A stretch of 64,000 nucleotides of DNA, from assembly GCF_954871325.1 (NCBI RefSeq), contig NC_088775.1:52491561-52555560 (forward strand). Reading direction: 5' to 3'. Under the pieces are notes generated by a model that worked only from the letters and a program-made list of their open reading frames with translations, ran no database searches and had not been told where the DNA came from. The stretch is from Gordionus sp. m RMFG-2023 (Eukaryota; Nematomorpha; Gordioida; Chordodea; Parachordodidae). Both the position numbers and the translations under genes were made by a program. Within the stretch, counting starts at the first letter, position 1. Each line of letters begins with the position of its first letter. This document shows positions 11,566 to 25,620 of this stretch, in pieces.

Positions 11566-11814
11566 GTTATCTAAAGCTGTGCTGATCCACAAATTTTTTG
11601 ATATTATTATAAAACTGATCTGATAACCAATACCAATCCAATGTATATGTTGATTTATTTACAACTTATGTTATAAAAAATTAAGATTTTCCATTTCATC
11701 TTATTTAAAATATGGGCTATTTTATTCAAATAAAACCATCTTATTTAAAATCAGGGACTCGAACCTTTATTTATAACAGTTCAGTTTGGTTTGGGTAATT
11801 TTATAATGGTTGTA

Positions 11815-14800
11815 ATTCCATGACAAATCAACCACGATTAGCCGACCCTCTTCGATTTTTTTAAAATTTGGTAAGCAAAGAAAGGTCAATGTAACTAAGA
11901 AATAGCCAAAATTTTAGCCTCCTAACATTTATATTTTTGAAGATATTAGGGTTCAAAATGGCAAAAATGACATATTTTTACCATCATCTACCTTCATTCA
12001 ATTAAGCATATCTTAAAAACTACATATTTTTAAATAAAAAATTTAATATCAAAATTACATACAAAGATTCTACTTTTAGATAAAAAAAATTTTTCAATTT
12101 CCGGCCATTTTATTTATATAAAAGGACTAAAAAACAATTTTTTGGAAATAATACGACCTTAAATTTTTTTAAAAAAATTAGTAGACATTATTAAACTCTT
12201 CCTTTATATTTATAAAAAAAAATTGGTCAGGGACGCGGCCTACTTCATTCTCAAAATCGAAAAAAATGTTTAGAAAAGTGTATAAATATGTTCCCGAAAG
12301 GGGGCGTCTTTGTATAAAATTATATATATCAGTTTTTAATGGTTTCTTTTAAACTATTTGATATAATTTAAAGGATTATTCATCTTGTAAGTGAAATTAA
12401 CAATAAATGTGTCTTTCATTCAATTATAGAAATTGTCTATCGATAAAAGAAATTCAATTTATTAATTTATTTTTCCCATATATTATATATTTAATAAATA
12501 TTAATAAAATATATTCAACCAAGTTTATAGTTCTTGAATATATGAATCAGAATCTTGTGCATTTCCTATATGGCGCCCTAAATATTAAAAATAATTGATA
12601 TATTATAAATTTAAAAATCGAATATATAACTCACTTTAAAGATTCTAATTTTTCGATAACGCATACTTTCTTGTGACGACAATGTATAACATGGCCAGTA
12701 GCAATTAAAGGTGAAACTAATGTTAAGATATGACATTTTAGCAAGTAAAGAGTTTCGTCTATACTTGAAAATGTAAAGGAATTAGAAGGTCCGGATGGGC
12801 GTAAAAACTTTATATATATTTCTTCCTGCTTATGATTTTTCCCTAAAACAAAGGCTAACCATCAATTAGAATCCAAAAATTATACTTTCATTATTATATG
12901 ATAAATATTCTATAGTGCTTTCTATTGAATTGGAATACATTTTACTTTTAAATTGATTTAGACCTGTTGGAATCACGGTGTGAATTTTCTGTGTTCCAGG
13001 TATAGGTCTAGTTTTTGAAAATCTCCCTGAGTAATAGTTCTTCGTAATCATAATTTTTTGGGGTCATATTCAAAATGTATGCCATTAATATTTTCTTTAG
13101 CGAATTTGTACAATTCATATGATGTGGTTATTTGCTTTGAGTAAGGCCAAACCTCGAAATCCATCTATGGCAAATATTAATAAATTTTTTACGATTTTTA
13201 AGGAGAAATAAAAAACTTTATTTGGCATACAAATTTTATTAATTAAAAAATTTACCACTGTTTTTTGGAATGTGTTGCAAAGATTCGGATATCATTACAT
13301 ATTTTAGGCAACAAATATTGGCAAAATTATCTTTATAATATATAACAAAGGGTGAACAGTGGATTGAGACCTATAGTGGATTGAGACCTATTCCTATGAT
13401 AACTTTGTACTTCATCTATAGTTTTCTGAATAATCAAATAAAATTAAATATGTGGTTCGATCTACGGATAGCCATTGTTTGTATGTTATAAATTTGGTGT
13501 CCTTAGAACGAAAAAATATTTCTATTTGATCGCGTAAATGTGTTGACCCTGGACAATTATGACATTTGCCCATATAACAGGATGGTTGAGGCGGATTACA
13601 AATTATTAAGGGTAAAATATGTTTGATGTTTTAAAGGGCAACATATCATCTTTAGTTAAATTGGGTAAATTTGATCCAATGATCATTAATTTAAAATTTT
13701 GGTGGTAGCTGCAAACACATACATTATGTGTACCACTACCTCCAACGAGTATACAATTTTTTGGACGTAATACTTGCAAATTTCGAAAAACTAAATTTAA
13801 TATCAGGCCTCATTTCTTTAAAATATATAAATTTCTTTAAATTATCTAAAATTAATCTCTTTTGTATGGTATTCTTTTTTCCGTTTTTGGTCAAAATCGA
13901 AACGCAATCTTTCTTGTCTGGCATGATTTTGCTTATTTAGTCCGTACAATAAAATACTTGTACAATTTTAACTGTATATATTCGTCTATAGTTTTTCCAA
14001 GCTTGGGGTTAGGTGATAGAAATCAAAATACCAAGAAATTAATTAAAAAAATAAATTAATATGTTGAGCATGTGTTATTGAATGATTAATCAATTTTAAA
14101 ATTTTTATTTATTTTATTGATGGTAACACTCATTTATTATTATTCTTATTTACAAGTAAGGCTATGCCGATTTTAGAAAATCCGATCCAATATTTATATT
14201 GTTTTGGGTTATTTTATGATAATGCTTTTATTTTGTATATAATTTCATAATAATAATAAATTAATATTTGTAATATTTTAAAAATATCTAATTATTTTAA
14301 AAAATTGAGTAGCGAAAATTTTGATATTATTTTTGGCGTCATATATGAAATGTACAAGATTTCATATATTCAAGAACTCGAAACTTGGATGAACATATTT
14401 TATTAATATTCATTAAATATTTGTTATATGGGCAAATATATAATAAATTATAAATAATGTAATAAATTGAATTTCTTTAATCGATAGATAATTTCTTTAA
14501 TTGAATGAAAGCCCCATTTATTGTTTACATTTACAAGATGAATAATCCTTTAAATTATATCAAATAGTTCAAAAAAAACCATTAAAAACTGATTTAAATA
14601 ATTTTATTCAAAGAGCCCCCTTTCGGGAATATATTTATACACTTTTCTATATATTTTCGATTTTGAGAATGAAGTTGGCCGCGCCCCAGACCAATTTTTT
14701 TTATAAATATTAAGGAAGAGTTTAGTAATGTCTACTAAATTTTAAAAAAATTGAAGGTCGTATTATTTCCAAAAAATCGTTTTTAGTCCTTATATATTAA

Positions 14801-15118
14801 ATAAAATGGCGAAATTGGAAAAAAAAATTTTTTTTATTTAAAAGTAGAATGTACGTAATTTTGATATTAAATTTGTTATTTACAATTATGCAGTTTTTAA
14901 GATATGCTTAATTGAATGAAGGCAGATAATGGTAAAATACGTCATTTTTGCCACTTTGAACCCTAATATCTCCAAAAATATAAATGTTACGAGGCTAAGA
15001 TTTAGGCTATTTCTTAACTATACTAACCTTTCTTTGCTTGCTTACCAAATTTTAAAAAAATCGAAGGGCGTTAGCCGAAAATCTCATTTTTTTGCTCATT
15101 TGATGTGGAATGACCCGA
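11815..15118 (-). mobile_element. Decayed long-TIR element of the Cc8L18.2-like family
   Basis: Two ~600-bp inverted repeats (about 11815-12410 and 14510-15118) bracket remnants of the protein that is intact at 32970-35192. The outer ends read ATTCCATGACAAATCAACC at the left and, on the minus strand, GGGTCATTCCACATCAAATG at the right. The intact element's inner repeat begins GGGTTATTCCATGTCAAATG. Arms of similar length and the same coding content show one family. The arms differ by many substitutions, so this is an old insertion. Confidence 0.85.
12866..13924 (-). pseudogene. Decayed Cc8L18.2-like transposon gene
   Basis: Read on the minus strand, about 13924-13736 matches residues around MPGIKDCVSVKGEKEPVQKR of the intact protein (here MPDKKDCVSI...IQKRLILDNLKKF). 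Then 13051-12866 matches its later part (GTQKIHTVIPTGLNQFKSKM against GTLKIHGVIPIDQNRLKTKI). The order and strand are as expected for one gene of about 2 kb lying between the inverted repeats. It is broken, with several disruptions, and is a fossil. Confidence 0.85.
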
Positions 15119-16305
15119 TTACGGTTCATAAGAATAAATTTATAAAATTTCGATTTGGTTCAGCTAATTGTAAAGGTTCATTACGATTAGAAATTTTTTC
15201 CTATATTTTTATTGAAGCAACACCCATAGTATAATGATATTATAAATATTATTAAAATTTTTACCATCACTTAATTTAATAATATTGTTTATTTATAGTA
15301 ATTAATTTATTTTTATTATAAGTATCTAAGAATAATATATAAAAAAATGTATAAGGACCATAACTCATTTCTAAATATATTATTTGAACGTATAAGTAAT
15401 ATATTTTCTAATATAAAAGTATTCATATTTGTTTGTTGTGACGATAACACAAATTTTAACCCAGAAGAGGCCCTTTAACAGAAACTTGTGTTGTGGGAAC
15501 CGCAAGTACAAGAGCAAGTTTATATAATTTTGAATATTCCAATTTCTTTGATTCCCAATATAAAAAAACTGATGATTTTTTAGATTAAATAAATACAACT
15601 AAACCAGAAATTGGTTATTAAGATATTATGCATACTACTAAAATATAGGAAATAGAAATGCTCTAATACTATATGAAGCAGTTAAAAAATTGTAGATCAA
15701 TTTGAGTCATAGTGAAAAATTAATGCATACTTCTAATGGGTATTAAGCAAATATTTTGATCATTTAATAATTATAAATAACGACGCAATGTAAAATATGT
15801 AATACACCACGAGGAAAAGAATGTAATAAATGTAAAATTATTTGTTTTATTTTGGCTACCAGTTCAAACCGTTTTAACTTTTTTTATAGAGGTTCTTTTT
15901 ACTCCTTCAAAAAATAATTACATAGGTTCGGTTACGGTTCATATATTTATAAGGGTTTATAACGGTTTAATAGTTCATTCTTGTTTACTCTAGGTCTCTG
16001 TTTAAAATATGAGTAATGTTTATGCTGAATTTAGCCGATTTCAAAAATGGTGAAATCAAGATTTTAAACAGAATGTTATTAGGCCTAAGCTTTCGCCAAT
16101 AGAACATTTCTGTTATCTTTGAGAAAAATTTCAAGCATGGGTATTTACTTTTCACTAAAATCTTGAGTAATCCATTTTAAAAATCAACGAAATCAAGTAT
16201 ACAACACTTGTTCAATGTGACCGGTTAGATATGCTCAAATCCTTTTATTGTTGCAGATAATAAAATAAAATATCATTTTTAGCTAAAATAATTGAAATTT
16301 GGTCC
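15119..16305. other. Spacer with GGTTC-rich patches
   Basis: No gene. Degenerate words such as ACGGTTCATA, TTTGGTTCAGC, AGGTTCGGTTACGGTTCATA and CGGTTTAATAGTTCATTC occur at about 15120-15190 and 15860-15990. Matching wording occurs at 11775-11800 on the other side of the neighbouring element. These look like worn hAT subterminal repeats. Confidence 0.45.
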
Positions 16306-16309
16306 CTAT

Positions 16310-17500
16310 TATTAATTAGTTTTCTTATTTATTTAATGATGGGTGAATAATAAATTTTACCTTTATTTGATGATAAATGAATCAGAAATTGTGATTTATA
16401 AATTTATATTTTTTTATGCAAAACTCATCTAGCAAGAATATATTTTTTATATTATAATTTACAAATACAAATGAATAAAAATTTAGTTTAAAAGATTTTA
16501 TATTATGCACATAAATTAAAATTACTAACCATATACTTCATAAACATATTTTATAAAAAATAATGGAACATTTTAAAATAACTCCTCATCTAAATAAATA
16601 TAAATTTCTGAATCATATCTCATAAGATAGGAAAATTTCCGATTCATTCATTATCAAATAAAGGTAAAATTTATAATTCATCCATCATTGAATAAAGAAG
16701 AAAATCTAATTCGTCGTCATTATTGACAGTCTATCAGTTAGTAACTTATATTTTTGATAAGGGGTTCTTAATAAATCCCTAAAATATATGTAAAAGACAA
16801 GATCATAACAGGCATTATCTTTTTATTGTTATTTATGTTAATATAAAATATTTCCACCATATATAAACTTCACAATGCCTTTCTTTATTTCCTTGTGTAC
16901 AGCAATTTCTTGAATCCAGCAATTATCAGAAATTTTTTGCAAATGATTTAAATAAGGAATATCTGTGGTTTGATTATTTATTTAAGTTCAAATAAAGTCA
17001 GATGGAAAATGAAATAATTGAGTTATTGAATTAGAGACCATCACAGGCCTTGATTTTTCATCAGCCTTCAGCAGTAAAAATAATTTGCAGGCCCAGTCCA
17101 TATTTAATAAAATGTTCAAAAAAATTTTGCCCAAGCCTATATCCAAAAATTTAATCTGTTTTAAATGAAAATAAACAATATTTAAATGTATTCAGGTAAT
17201 GACTTTGTTTGCAATACTGAAATTTATTATTATTAGAAGAAGAAAAATGCAATTTATTTTTATGTTAGTAACAGTTTAATAGGCTAAATTTAAATGAAAA
17301 ATTTTTAGGCTTTTTATCAAAAACCCTGTCCTGGCCAGCACGTTAGTAAATATATTATACCTGCCACCCCATGGGCTGCAAGCCTCCTGAATATCTCTGA
17401 TTGAAATGTTAAACCATTATCAATTATTAAATATTTTGTCACCTGAGTTAGAGATTATTTTATCAAATTTTTGTCAAAAATAATTTTTTTGATTGATTGA
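16310..17500 (-). repeat. Outer inverted repeat, left copy (~1.2 kb)
   Basis: This segment is the reverse complement of 36185-37345 with roughly 85% identity by eye and small gaps. Shared landmarks on the minus strand include CTAACTCAGGTGACAAAATA, AATAATAATAAATTTCAGTA and TCAAGGCC. Its outer third (16310-16730) is itself palindromic, with GATGGGTGAATAATAAATTT against AAATTTATAATTCATCCATC, so it looks like a MITE incorporated in the repeat. The homology continues on the far side of the foldback element at about 28528-28640, showing that the foldback element inserted into this arm. Confidence 0.8.
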
Positions 17501-17529
17501 TTATTTAAGCTCCGTGAAGTTGGCCGAAC

Positions 17530-19730
17530 ATTTGGAAGCACTAACGATGAATAATATGTCATTTTTTAGTGCTTATTAGTGCTTCAATCCGTATAGTAGC
17601 CGAATTTAAAGAAAAAAAGTTACAAGCAAAAATAAAAATTTATGCCAACTTCACGCTTAAAAGTTGACTGAAAGCATTAACGATGAAACTTATATCATTC
17701 TTTAGTGCTTCGTTAGTAGAGGTTAGTGCTTCAATCACATTTGTAGCCAAATTTAAGAATAAAAAGTATTGGCGAAAAAAACAAAAATAAACAAATATTG
17801 GCGACGTGCCAAAACAAATAGAGTAGTATTAAACATCCGGTTTTCGCCATTATTTAGTGCTTAATTAATATATTTAAATTCCGTTATTAATTTGGTTAAC
17901 CGCAATATGGAAAAAAAGTTATAAGCTAAATAAAAATTATGACGTCACGATTTAAGCGTGAAGTTGGCCGAACTTTTGGAAGCCCTGCCCTAACGATGAA
18001 ACTTATATCATTCTTTAGTGCTTCGTTAGTAAAGGTTAGTGCTTCAATCACTTTTGTAGGCGAATTTAAGAATAAAAAGTTATTAACGAAAAAAACAAAA
18101 ATAAACAAATATTGGCGACGTGCCAAAACAAAAACTAGAGTAGTCCTAAACATCCGGTTTTCGTCATTATTTAGTGCTTAATTAACGTCTTTAAATTCCG
18201 TTATTAATTTGGTTAACCGCCATATGGGAAAAAAGTTAGAAGCTAAATAAAAATTATGACGTCACGATTTAAGCGTGAAGTTGGCCGAACTTTTGGAAGC
18301 ACTAACGATGAAACTTATATCATTCTTTAGTGCTTCGTTAGTAGAGGTTAGTGCTTCAATCACATTTGAAGCCGAATTTAAGAATAAAAAGTTGTTTGCG
18401 AAAAAAACAAAAATAAACAAATAATGGCGACGTGCCAAAACAAAAACTATAGTAGTAGTTAACATCCGGTTTTCGCCATTATTTAGAGCTCAATTAGTAA
18501 ATTAATTTGGTTAACCGTCGTATGAAAAAATCGTAATACGCTAAAGAAATATTTAGAGGTCAAATTTTGGCCAGAAAATTAGGAAAGCACTAACGATGAA
18601 ATTTATATCCTTCTTTAGGGCTTCCTTAGTAGAGATTAGTGCTTGAATTACTTTTGTAGCCGAATTTAAGAATAAAAAGTTATTTGCAAAAAAACAAATA
18701 ATGGCGACGTGCCAAAACAAAAACTATAATAGTACTAAACATCCGGTTTTCGCCATTATTTAGTGCTTAATTAGCAAATTTGAATTCCGTAATTAATTTG
18801 GTTAACCGTCTTTATAAAAAATTGTAATACGCTAAAGAAATGTTTGGAGGTCAAATTATGGCCAGAAAATTATGAAAGCACTAACGATGAAATTTATATC
18901 CTTCTTTAGGGCTTCCTTGGTAGAGGTTAGTGCTTCAATTACTTTTGTAACCGAATTTAAGAATAAAAAGTTATTTGCGAAAAAAACAAATAATGGCGAC
19001 GTGCCAAAACAAAAACTATAGTAGTACTAAATATCCGGTTTTCGCCATTATTTATGCTTAATTAGCAAATTTGAATTCCATAATTAATTTGATTAACCGT
19101 TTTTATAAAAAATTGTAATACGCTGAAGGAATGTTTGGAGGTCAAATTATGGCCAGAAAATTATGAAAGCACTAACGATGAAATTTATATCCTTCTTTAG
19201 GGCTTCCTTAGTAGAGGTCAGTGTTTTAATTACTTTTGTAGCCGAATTTAAATATAAAAAGTTATTTACGAAAAAAACAAAAATAAACAAATAATGGCGA
19301 TGTGCCAAAACAAAAACCATAGTAGTACTAAACATCCGGTTTTCGCCATTATTTAGTGCTCAATTAGTAAATTTGAATTCCGTAATTAATTTAATTAACC
19401 GTCTTTATATAAATTGTAATACGCTAAAGAAATGTTTAAAGGTCAAATTATGGCCAGAAAATTATTAAAGCAATAACTATGAAATTTATATCCTTCTTTA
19501 GGGCTTCCTTAGTAGAGGTTAATTCTTCAATCAGATTTGTAGCCGAATTTAAGAATAAAAAGTTATTTGCGAAAAAAACAAAAACTAATAATGGCGACGT
19601 GCCAAAACAAAAACTATAGTAATACCAAACATCTGGTTTTAGCCATTATTTAGTGCTCAATTAGTAAATTTGAATTCCATAATTAATTTGGTTAACCGTC
19701 TTTATAAAAAATTGTAATATACTAAGGATT
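17530..19730 (+). repeat. ~300-bp satellite array, left arm
   Basis: Each unit contains TAACGATGAAACTTATATCA, then TTTAGTGCTT, GCCGAATTTAAGAATAAAAA, GGCGACGTGCCAAAACAAAA, CATCCGGTTTTCGCCATTAT and TTAATTTGGTTAACCG. The ACGATGAA landmark recurs at about 17681, 17993, 18305, 18593, 18884 and 19174, with a worn copy at 19475. The spacing is 312 bp in the outer units and about 290 bp inside. A shorter partial unit starts at 17542. Open frames in this block are frames through the repeat, not genes. Confidence 0.92.
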
Positions 19731-20354
19731 ATGAAAATATATAAAATTATAAAATATGTAATAAAACCTAATTAAAAAAAATTATCATTTATAATTATAT
19801 AATTAAAAATAAAATTCTATAATTGAGTCCCCAAAAAGGAACCATAATTGTGTCAATTTTTATTTGAATTTTTTGTCGAATAAGAAGAAATTCTCTGGGT
19901 TCATTTGTGAAAAGTCGTATTTTATTACCCAGATTTTTTAAAAACATAAATGTTGAAGGCGAAAAATGCCCGTTAGTAGATGTCACTACTGGAGTGAATA
20001 TGAAGTTTTTAAAATTTTTGTATTTGTTGTCTTTTTAATTTCTGCCTGTGTTATTAAATTGAAATTTATGCTTGAAGGGAATGATGAGACATACGTGTAG
20101 TCCCAATGAGTGATTTGCCGAGGGCCCAAGGTATGGTTGTCATACCATAAGGTCTTAAACCATCTACTTGAGATAAATTTGATGGTTTAAGATTGTTTGG
20201 AATGTGTGCAGCTGTTAGGCTATTTATTATATGGTTTACAGCTGAGTGTTGATTTATTAATCACATGTGGGAAATTCTGTGGTTAATTTTTTACATTACT
20301 CAAAAATGTTTTGATTACTTGTAAATTTTTATAGTATGTAACACATTTCCATAA
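19731..20354. other. Single-copy-looking spacer between satellite arm and hAT
   Basis: I recognise no gene or repeat. A short hairpin word GTATGGTTGTCATACCATAA lies at about 20132-20151. The open frame 19795-19986 (minus) has no recognisable content. Confidence 0.4.
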
Positions 20355-22559
20355 TGTGAAACTAGTGTTGTTAAAAAGTCGAGTTCACCAGACTCCGACT
20401 CAGAGTCTCGAGTCGTTAGTCGAATGTCGACTAACTCAAACTCAAGTCGTGAACTCGAGTCGTGAACTCAAGTCGACCCAAGTCGTGAACTCAAGTCGAC
20501 CCAAGTCGTGAACTCAAGTCGATTCAAGTCGTGAACTCAAGTCGACTCAAGTTGTGAAATCAAATATTAGAGGACGAATATTTTATGAACTTGAGTCGAC
20601 TAGAGGACGAATATTTCAGATATATTATTATTGATATTTGTTGTTATTTACTTTTTACTTTAGATCCAACTTGAGTTGTGAATACAAAATATATAGTTAT
20701 CGACTAGAGGACGAATAGTTCTCTGAACTTGACTCGTCAATTTAAGTCGATTAGAGGACGAATATTTCAAATTAATAATATTTATTAAATATTTTTCTGC
20801 TTTTTACATTTTTTACTTGACACTTCTAATTTGAATTGTGAAAACTGAAAAGAATTATATAAATGAGTCGACTATATGATGAATATTCCAAATTAGTTAT
20901 TATGAAAATATTTTTTGTTTTTTATATTTTTTTACTTTAGACTTCCAACTTGAGTCTTGACGTGAATAAGAATTATATATTTGAAGTTGAGTCGACTAGA
21001 GGAAGAAAAGTTCTATGAACATGAGTCGACTAGAGGACGAATATTTTTAATATTATTAATTAAGATATTTTTTGTTTTTACAATTTTTACTTTAGACTTC
21101 CAGTTGAGTCGTGAATACATATATAGTTGAGTAGAAAGGACGAATAGTTCAAATTAATTGTTATTATTTAAGATTCTATTATTTACATTTTTGTACTTAA
21201 AAATTTCAACTTGAGTCGTCAATTTGTGTCGACTAGAGGACGAATATTTTAAATTAATTATTAAGATATTTGATCTGTTATTTACATTTTATTACTTAAG
21301 ACTTCCAACTTGAATTATGAATACCAATTATTTACTTCATTAACTTATTCCTCATTTTACTTGATCAAATAAATTTATTAACATTTTTTGATTGAATACT
21401 CAAAAAAATTCTTATTTACATTTATTTGATTGAATAATATTCTCAAATAATAAAATATTTTGCAGGTATCTGAATATTTTGAAATTATATCTCAACCATA
21501 TTTTGTATTTTATATAAGACAGACAGGTGATAATAATCAAAACTATGAGATGACGGGTGAATCTTCTTTAGCATTCCTCCTCATCTGTATTTAATATATA
21601 TTAAGTATATTTATAGTCCCTCTTTTAGGTAATTATTTTATTTAGTCATTAATCGTTAATAACTATTAAAATATTTTAATAATATCAAATGTACTTGTCC
21701 AAGATACATATATAAAATTAGAAGAAAAAAATAAATATACGTGTTTAAAAAATAGCGATAAAATTAAACAAATCTGGCCAGAAAGTTCGTACTTAATTCT
21801 GAACTATGATAGGACATAGCGATACTATTAAATCTAGACATACTGACACATTTAATGAAGGTGTCATGACTGGTCTGTTGTTTTGAATCCTCTTTTTCTA
21901 ATACCGGAAATTATTTTAAAACTCAAAAAATAGAAGATTTATTATATTTAAATTTATAAATATAAAAAATAAGAAAAAAAATTCTATTATGATTATTTAC
22001 TAGATTGGATTGAAAATATATTTTATTTTTAAACAAAATATTTTTATCTGGGATGGCATTGTGTGTTTTTATTGATTCAATCGATCCTCATGTGTTGAAG
22101 TTGAGTCAATTTTATGACATTTTTTTAAAAAAATTTTAAATATAAAAAAAAAAAAATGCATGCATGTGTTGTATATATTTTATACAATACCATACATGGT
22201 ATTGAATCTTTTTAATTAAATATATTTAATCTAATAATTAATTTAATAAAATTCTAAGATATAAAATAAAATTAAAAGTATTTTAAAATACCATATTTTG
22301 TATTAATATTTTGTTTTAGATTTATTATTTATATGACTGCAGCATATATTAATTTTAATTTTATTCGAATAAATACTGATATAAAAAAAATAAACAATAA
22401 TAATTAAATTTTAAATATTTATTTTATTAAAATTCTAACTTATAAAATAAAATTAAAAGTATTTTAAAATTCCATATTTTGTATTGATAGCTTGAAGATT
22501 TATTTTTTATATGACTGCGGCGTATATTAATTTCTTATTCGACTCTGTGAATGACTCAG

Positions 22560-23225
22560 AAAATGTTAGTAACTTTGACAAAAATGAGGACGTGAACGAC
22601 ATTAACCTAATGCCTGATGATATAGACCCTTATTCGGAGGTAAAATTATAAGTTTCACGTCAATCGGCGGAAAATTCGGCGCACGACAATTCGGCAAAGA
22701 AAACTCGGCGCGGCGTTAATTCGGCGCATCGTCAATTCAGCGCGGAGACAACTCGGCGCAACGTCAATTCGGCGCGTATCTAATACAGTTGCAATTTATT
22801 ATAAATTTATTAGTATAAAAAAAAGGATGATTAAATAGAAATGATTTTGAATGTTGATCATATTAATTATTTCTTCATATTTTTTTTACAAAATCAATAA
22901 ATATATTATATTATATTGTAATTTTTAGGGAGGCATATGAATTCCCTGATCTTATAAAAGATGAGATCAAGGATTATCTCGATGATAAAGTAGCGTCCCC
23001 TACAACGAATATACTAGATTGGTGGGAAAAAAAATAGCCTTATCTATCCTACATTGTCGCTGATTGCAAAAGATTTTCTTGCCCAGCAATTATCAAGTGT
23101 GCCGAGTGAGAGAGCCTTTAGCAAGACAGTGGATTTCCTGACGAAAAAAAAGAAATAGGATGTCACCATCCACCTTAAAGCATTGTTTATCCTTGAATAA
23201 CTGGGATATCGATATATGGCAATAA
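22560..23225 (+). pseudogene. hAT transposase C-terminal remnant
   Basis: An upstream exon-like piece (about 22556-22638, acidic, ending EDVNDINLMPDDIDPYSE) is followed by the exon from 22928: EAYEFPDLIKDEIKDYLDDK and NILDWWEKK, then, after a stop and a frame change, LSLIAKDFLAQQLSSVPSER, AFSKTVDFLTKKRNR, MSPSTLKHCLSLNNWDIDIW and a stop. WW...L...A...L...PSERAFS...KRNRM is the hAT dimerisation domain. It has at least one premature stop and one frameshift. The catalytic N-terminal two thirds is absent between the arms, so this copy cannot make transposase. Confidence 0.85.
22660..22790 (+). repeat. Short GC-rich minisatellite (~15-bp unit)
   Basis: About seven imperfect units built around AATTCGGCGC and CGTCAATTCGGCGC, e.g. 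GTTAATTCGGCGCATCGTCA. It is strikingly GC-rich against its surroundings. It lies between two hAT exon pieces, where the intron would be, so it is probably a later insertion or expansion. Confidence 0.8.
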
Positions 23226-23389
23226 TATTTATATTTTTTTCTTATGTTATACCATATAATATTTTTTTCTTATGTTACATTTATATTATTATATCTTATT
23301 TAGAAACAGTAAAATAAAGTAAATTATGTAATTATTGTTTGATTAGATTAAGATAAGATAATTCTTTACTAAAGAGGTGATTTTTTAAA

Positions 23390-25620
23390 TATTTTAAAAG
23401 CTATTAACCATTAATTATAAAATAAAATAATTATCTAAAAGAATGACTAAAGTGGGACTATAAAAATACTAAATATATATTAAATACAGCTAAGGAAGAG
23501 TTTTAAAGAAAATTCACCCGTCATCTCGTAATTTTGATTATTATCACACGTATGGTTTTCTTATATAAAATTTAAATCATGGTGAGATATAATCAAAATA
23601 TTCAGATACCTGCGAAATATTTTTTGAGAATATAGTATTCATTCAAAAAATGTTTATAAGAATTTATTTGATCAAATAAATAGAGGAATAAGATAATGAA
23701 GTATATGAATCTTAAATAATAATTAATTTGAAATAAAAAAAAATAATTACCTAAAAGAAGGACTAGAAATACTAAAAATAAATTAAATACAGATGAGGAG
23801 GAGTGATAAAGAAGATTCACCCGTCATCTCATAGTTTGATTATTATCACACGTCTGTCTTATATAAAATTCAAAATACGGTTGAGATATAATTTCAAAAT
23901 ATTTAGATACCTGCAAAATATTTTATTATTTCAGATTATTATTCAATCAAAAAATGTTAATAAGAATTTATTTGATAAAATAAAATGAGGAATAAGATAA
24001 TTATGTAAATAATTGGTATTCACGATTCAAGTTGGAAGTCTTAAGTAATAAAATATAAATAACAGAACAAATATCTTAAATAATAATAATTAATTTGAAA
24101 TATTCGTCCTCTAGTCAACTTAAATTGACGATTTTAGTTCATTGAAAAATTCGTCCTCTAGTCGACTCAACTATATAATTTGTATTCCTAAATCAAGTTG
24201 GATGTCTAAAGTAAAAAAATGTAAATAACAGAACAAATCTTAAATAATAATTAATTAGAAGTTCATCCTCTAGTCGACTTAAATTGACGACTCAAAAGTT
24301 CAAAGAACTATTCGTCCTCTAGTCGACAACTATATATTTTGTATTCACGACACAGGTTGGAAGTCTTAAAATGTAAATAACAGAACAAATAGCTTAAATA
24401 ATAATATCTATTTTGAAATATTCGTCCTCTAGTCGACTCAAGTTCATAGAACTATTGATTAGTCGACACAACTATATAATTTATATTAACGACTCATGAA
24501 AGTCTAAAGTAAAAAATGTAAAAAACGAAAAATATCTTAAATAATAATAACTAATTTGAAATTTTCGTCCTCTAGTCGACTCAAGTTCATAGAACTATTG
24601 GTCCTCTAGTCGACACAACTATAAAATTTATAATAACTTAACGAGTCATGAAGGTCTAAAGTAGGAAATGTAAAATACAAAAAATATCTTAATTAATAAT
24701 ACCAAATTTCAAATATTCGTCCTCTAGTCGACTCAAGTAGACGGCATAAGTTAATAGAAATATTCATCCTCTAGTCGACTCATTTATATAATTCTTTTCA
24801 GTTTTCACAATTCAAATTAGAAGTCTAAAGTAAAAAAATGTAAAAAACAGAACAAATATTTTAAATAAATAATGATTAATTTGAAATATTCGTCCTCTAG
24901 TAGGCTTAAATTGACTCAAGTTCAGAAAACTATTCGTCCTCTAGTCGACAACTATATATTTTGTATTCACAACTTAAGTTGGAGGTCTATAAAGTAAAAA
25001 GTAAATAACAACAAATATCTTAAATAATAATAACTAATTTCAAATATTCGTCCTCTAGTCGACTCAAGTTCATAGAACTATTGGTCCTCTAGCCGACACA
25101 ACTATATAATTTATAATAACTTAACGAGTCATAAAGGTCTAAAGTAGGAAATGTAAAATACAAAAAATATCTTAATTAATAATACCAAATTTGAAATATT
25201 CGTCCTCTAGTCGACGACTTAAGTTCATAGAAATATTCGTCCTCTAGTCGACTCAACTATATAATTATATTTACGAGTCACGACTCAAGTTGGAAGTCGA
25301 AAATAGTAAAATATAAAAACTATTTTAATTAATAATAAATAATAATAGATCTGAAATATTCGTCCTCTAGTCGACGACTCAAGTTCATAAAATATTCGTC
25401 CTCTAGTAGACGACTCAAGTTAATAAAATATTCGTCCTCTAGTCGACTTGAGTTCATGACTTGAGTCGACTTGAGTTCATGACTTGAGTTCATGACTTGA
25501 GTCGACTTGAGTTCATGACTTGAGTCGACTTGAGTTCATGACTCGAGTCGACTTGAGTTCATGACCTGAGTTTATAACTCAAGTCAGTTTGGGTCGATTT
25601 TTTTGACCCAAAACTTGACT
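23390..25620 (-). repeat. Right hAT arm: about 19 copies of a CCTCTAGTCGAC motif
   Basis: The word ATTCGTCCTCTAGTCGACTC and close variants recurs roughly 19 times between 24100 and 25450, in pairs 35-50 bp apart and blocks about 110-130 bp apart. The left arm has about eight complementary copies. Subterminal repeats of this kind are the usual binding sites of hAT transposases; that role here is inferred. From 25430 to 25560 the array turns into pure GAGTTCATGACTTGAGTCGA-type tandem sequence. Confidence 0.88.

Noticed and set aside
11566-11640. Possible hAT family 1 terminus (AAGCTGTGCTGATCC), with another at 14158 (AAGGCTATGCCGATT)
   Set aside because: Both are in the same orientation, with no matching opposite end or duplication; probably fragments.
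14929-15234. 101-codon plus-strand open frame
   Set aside because: It falls inside and beyond the right terminal inverted repeat of the decayed 11815-15118 element and has no protein-like conservation.
17926-19335. Several 60-80 codon open frames in both strands
   Set aside because: They recur at the same place in each ~300-bp satellite unit and change with the repeat; they are frames through the array. The similar frames at 27422-27833 are the inverted counterpart.
24100-25600. Regularly spaced short repeats, CRISPR-like at first glance
   Set aside because: Spacing is irregular, spacers are themselves repeated, and the array has an inverted counterpart across a hAT element.
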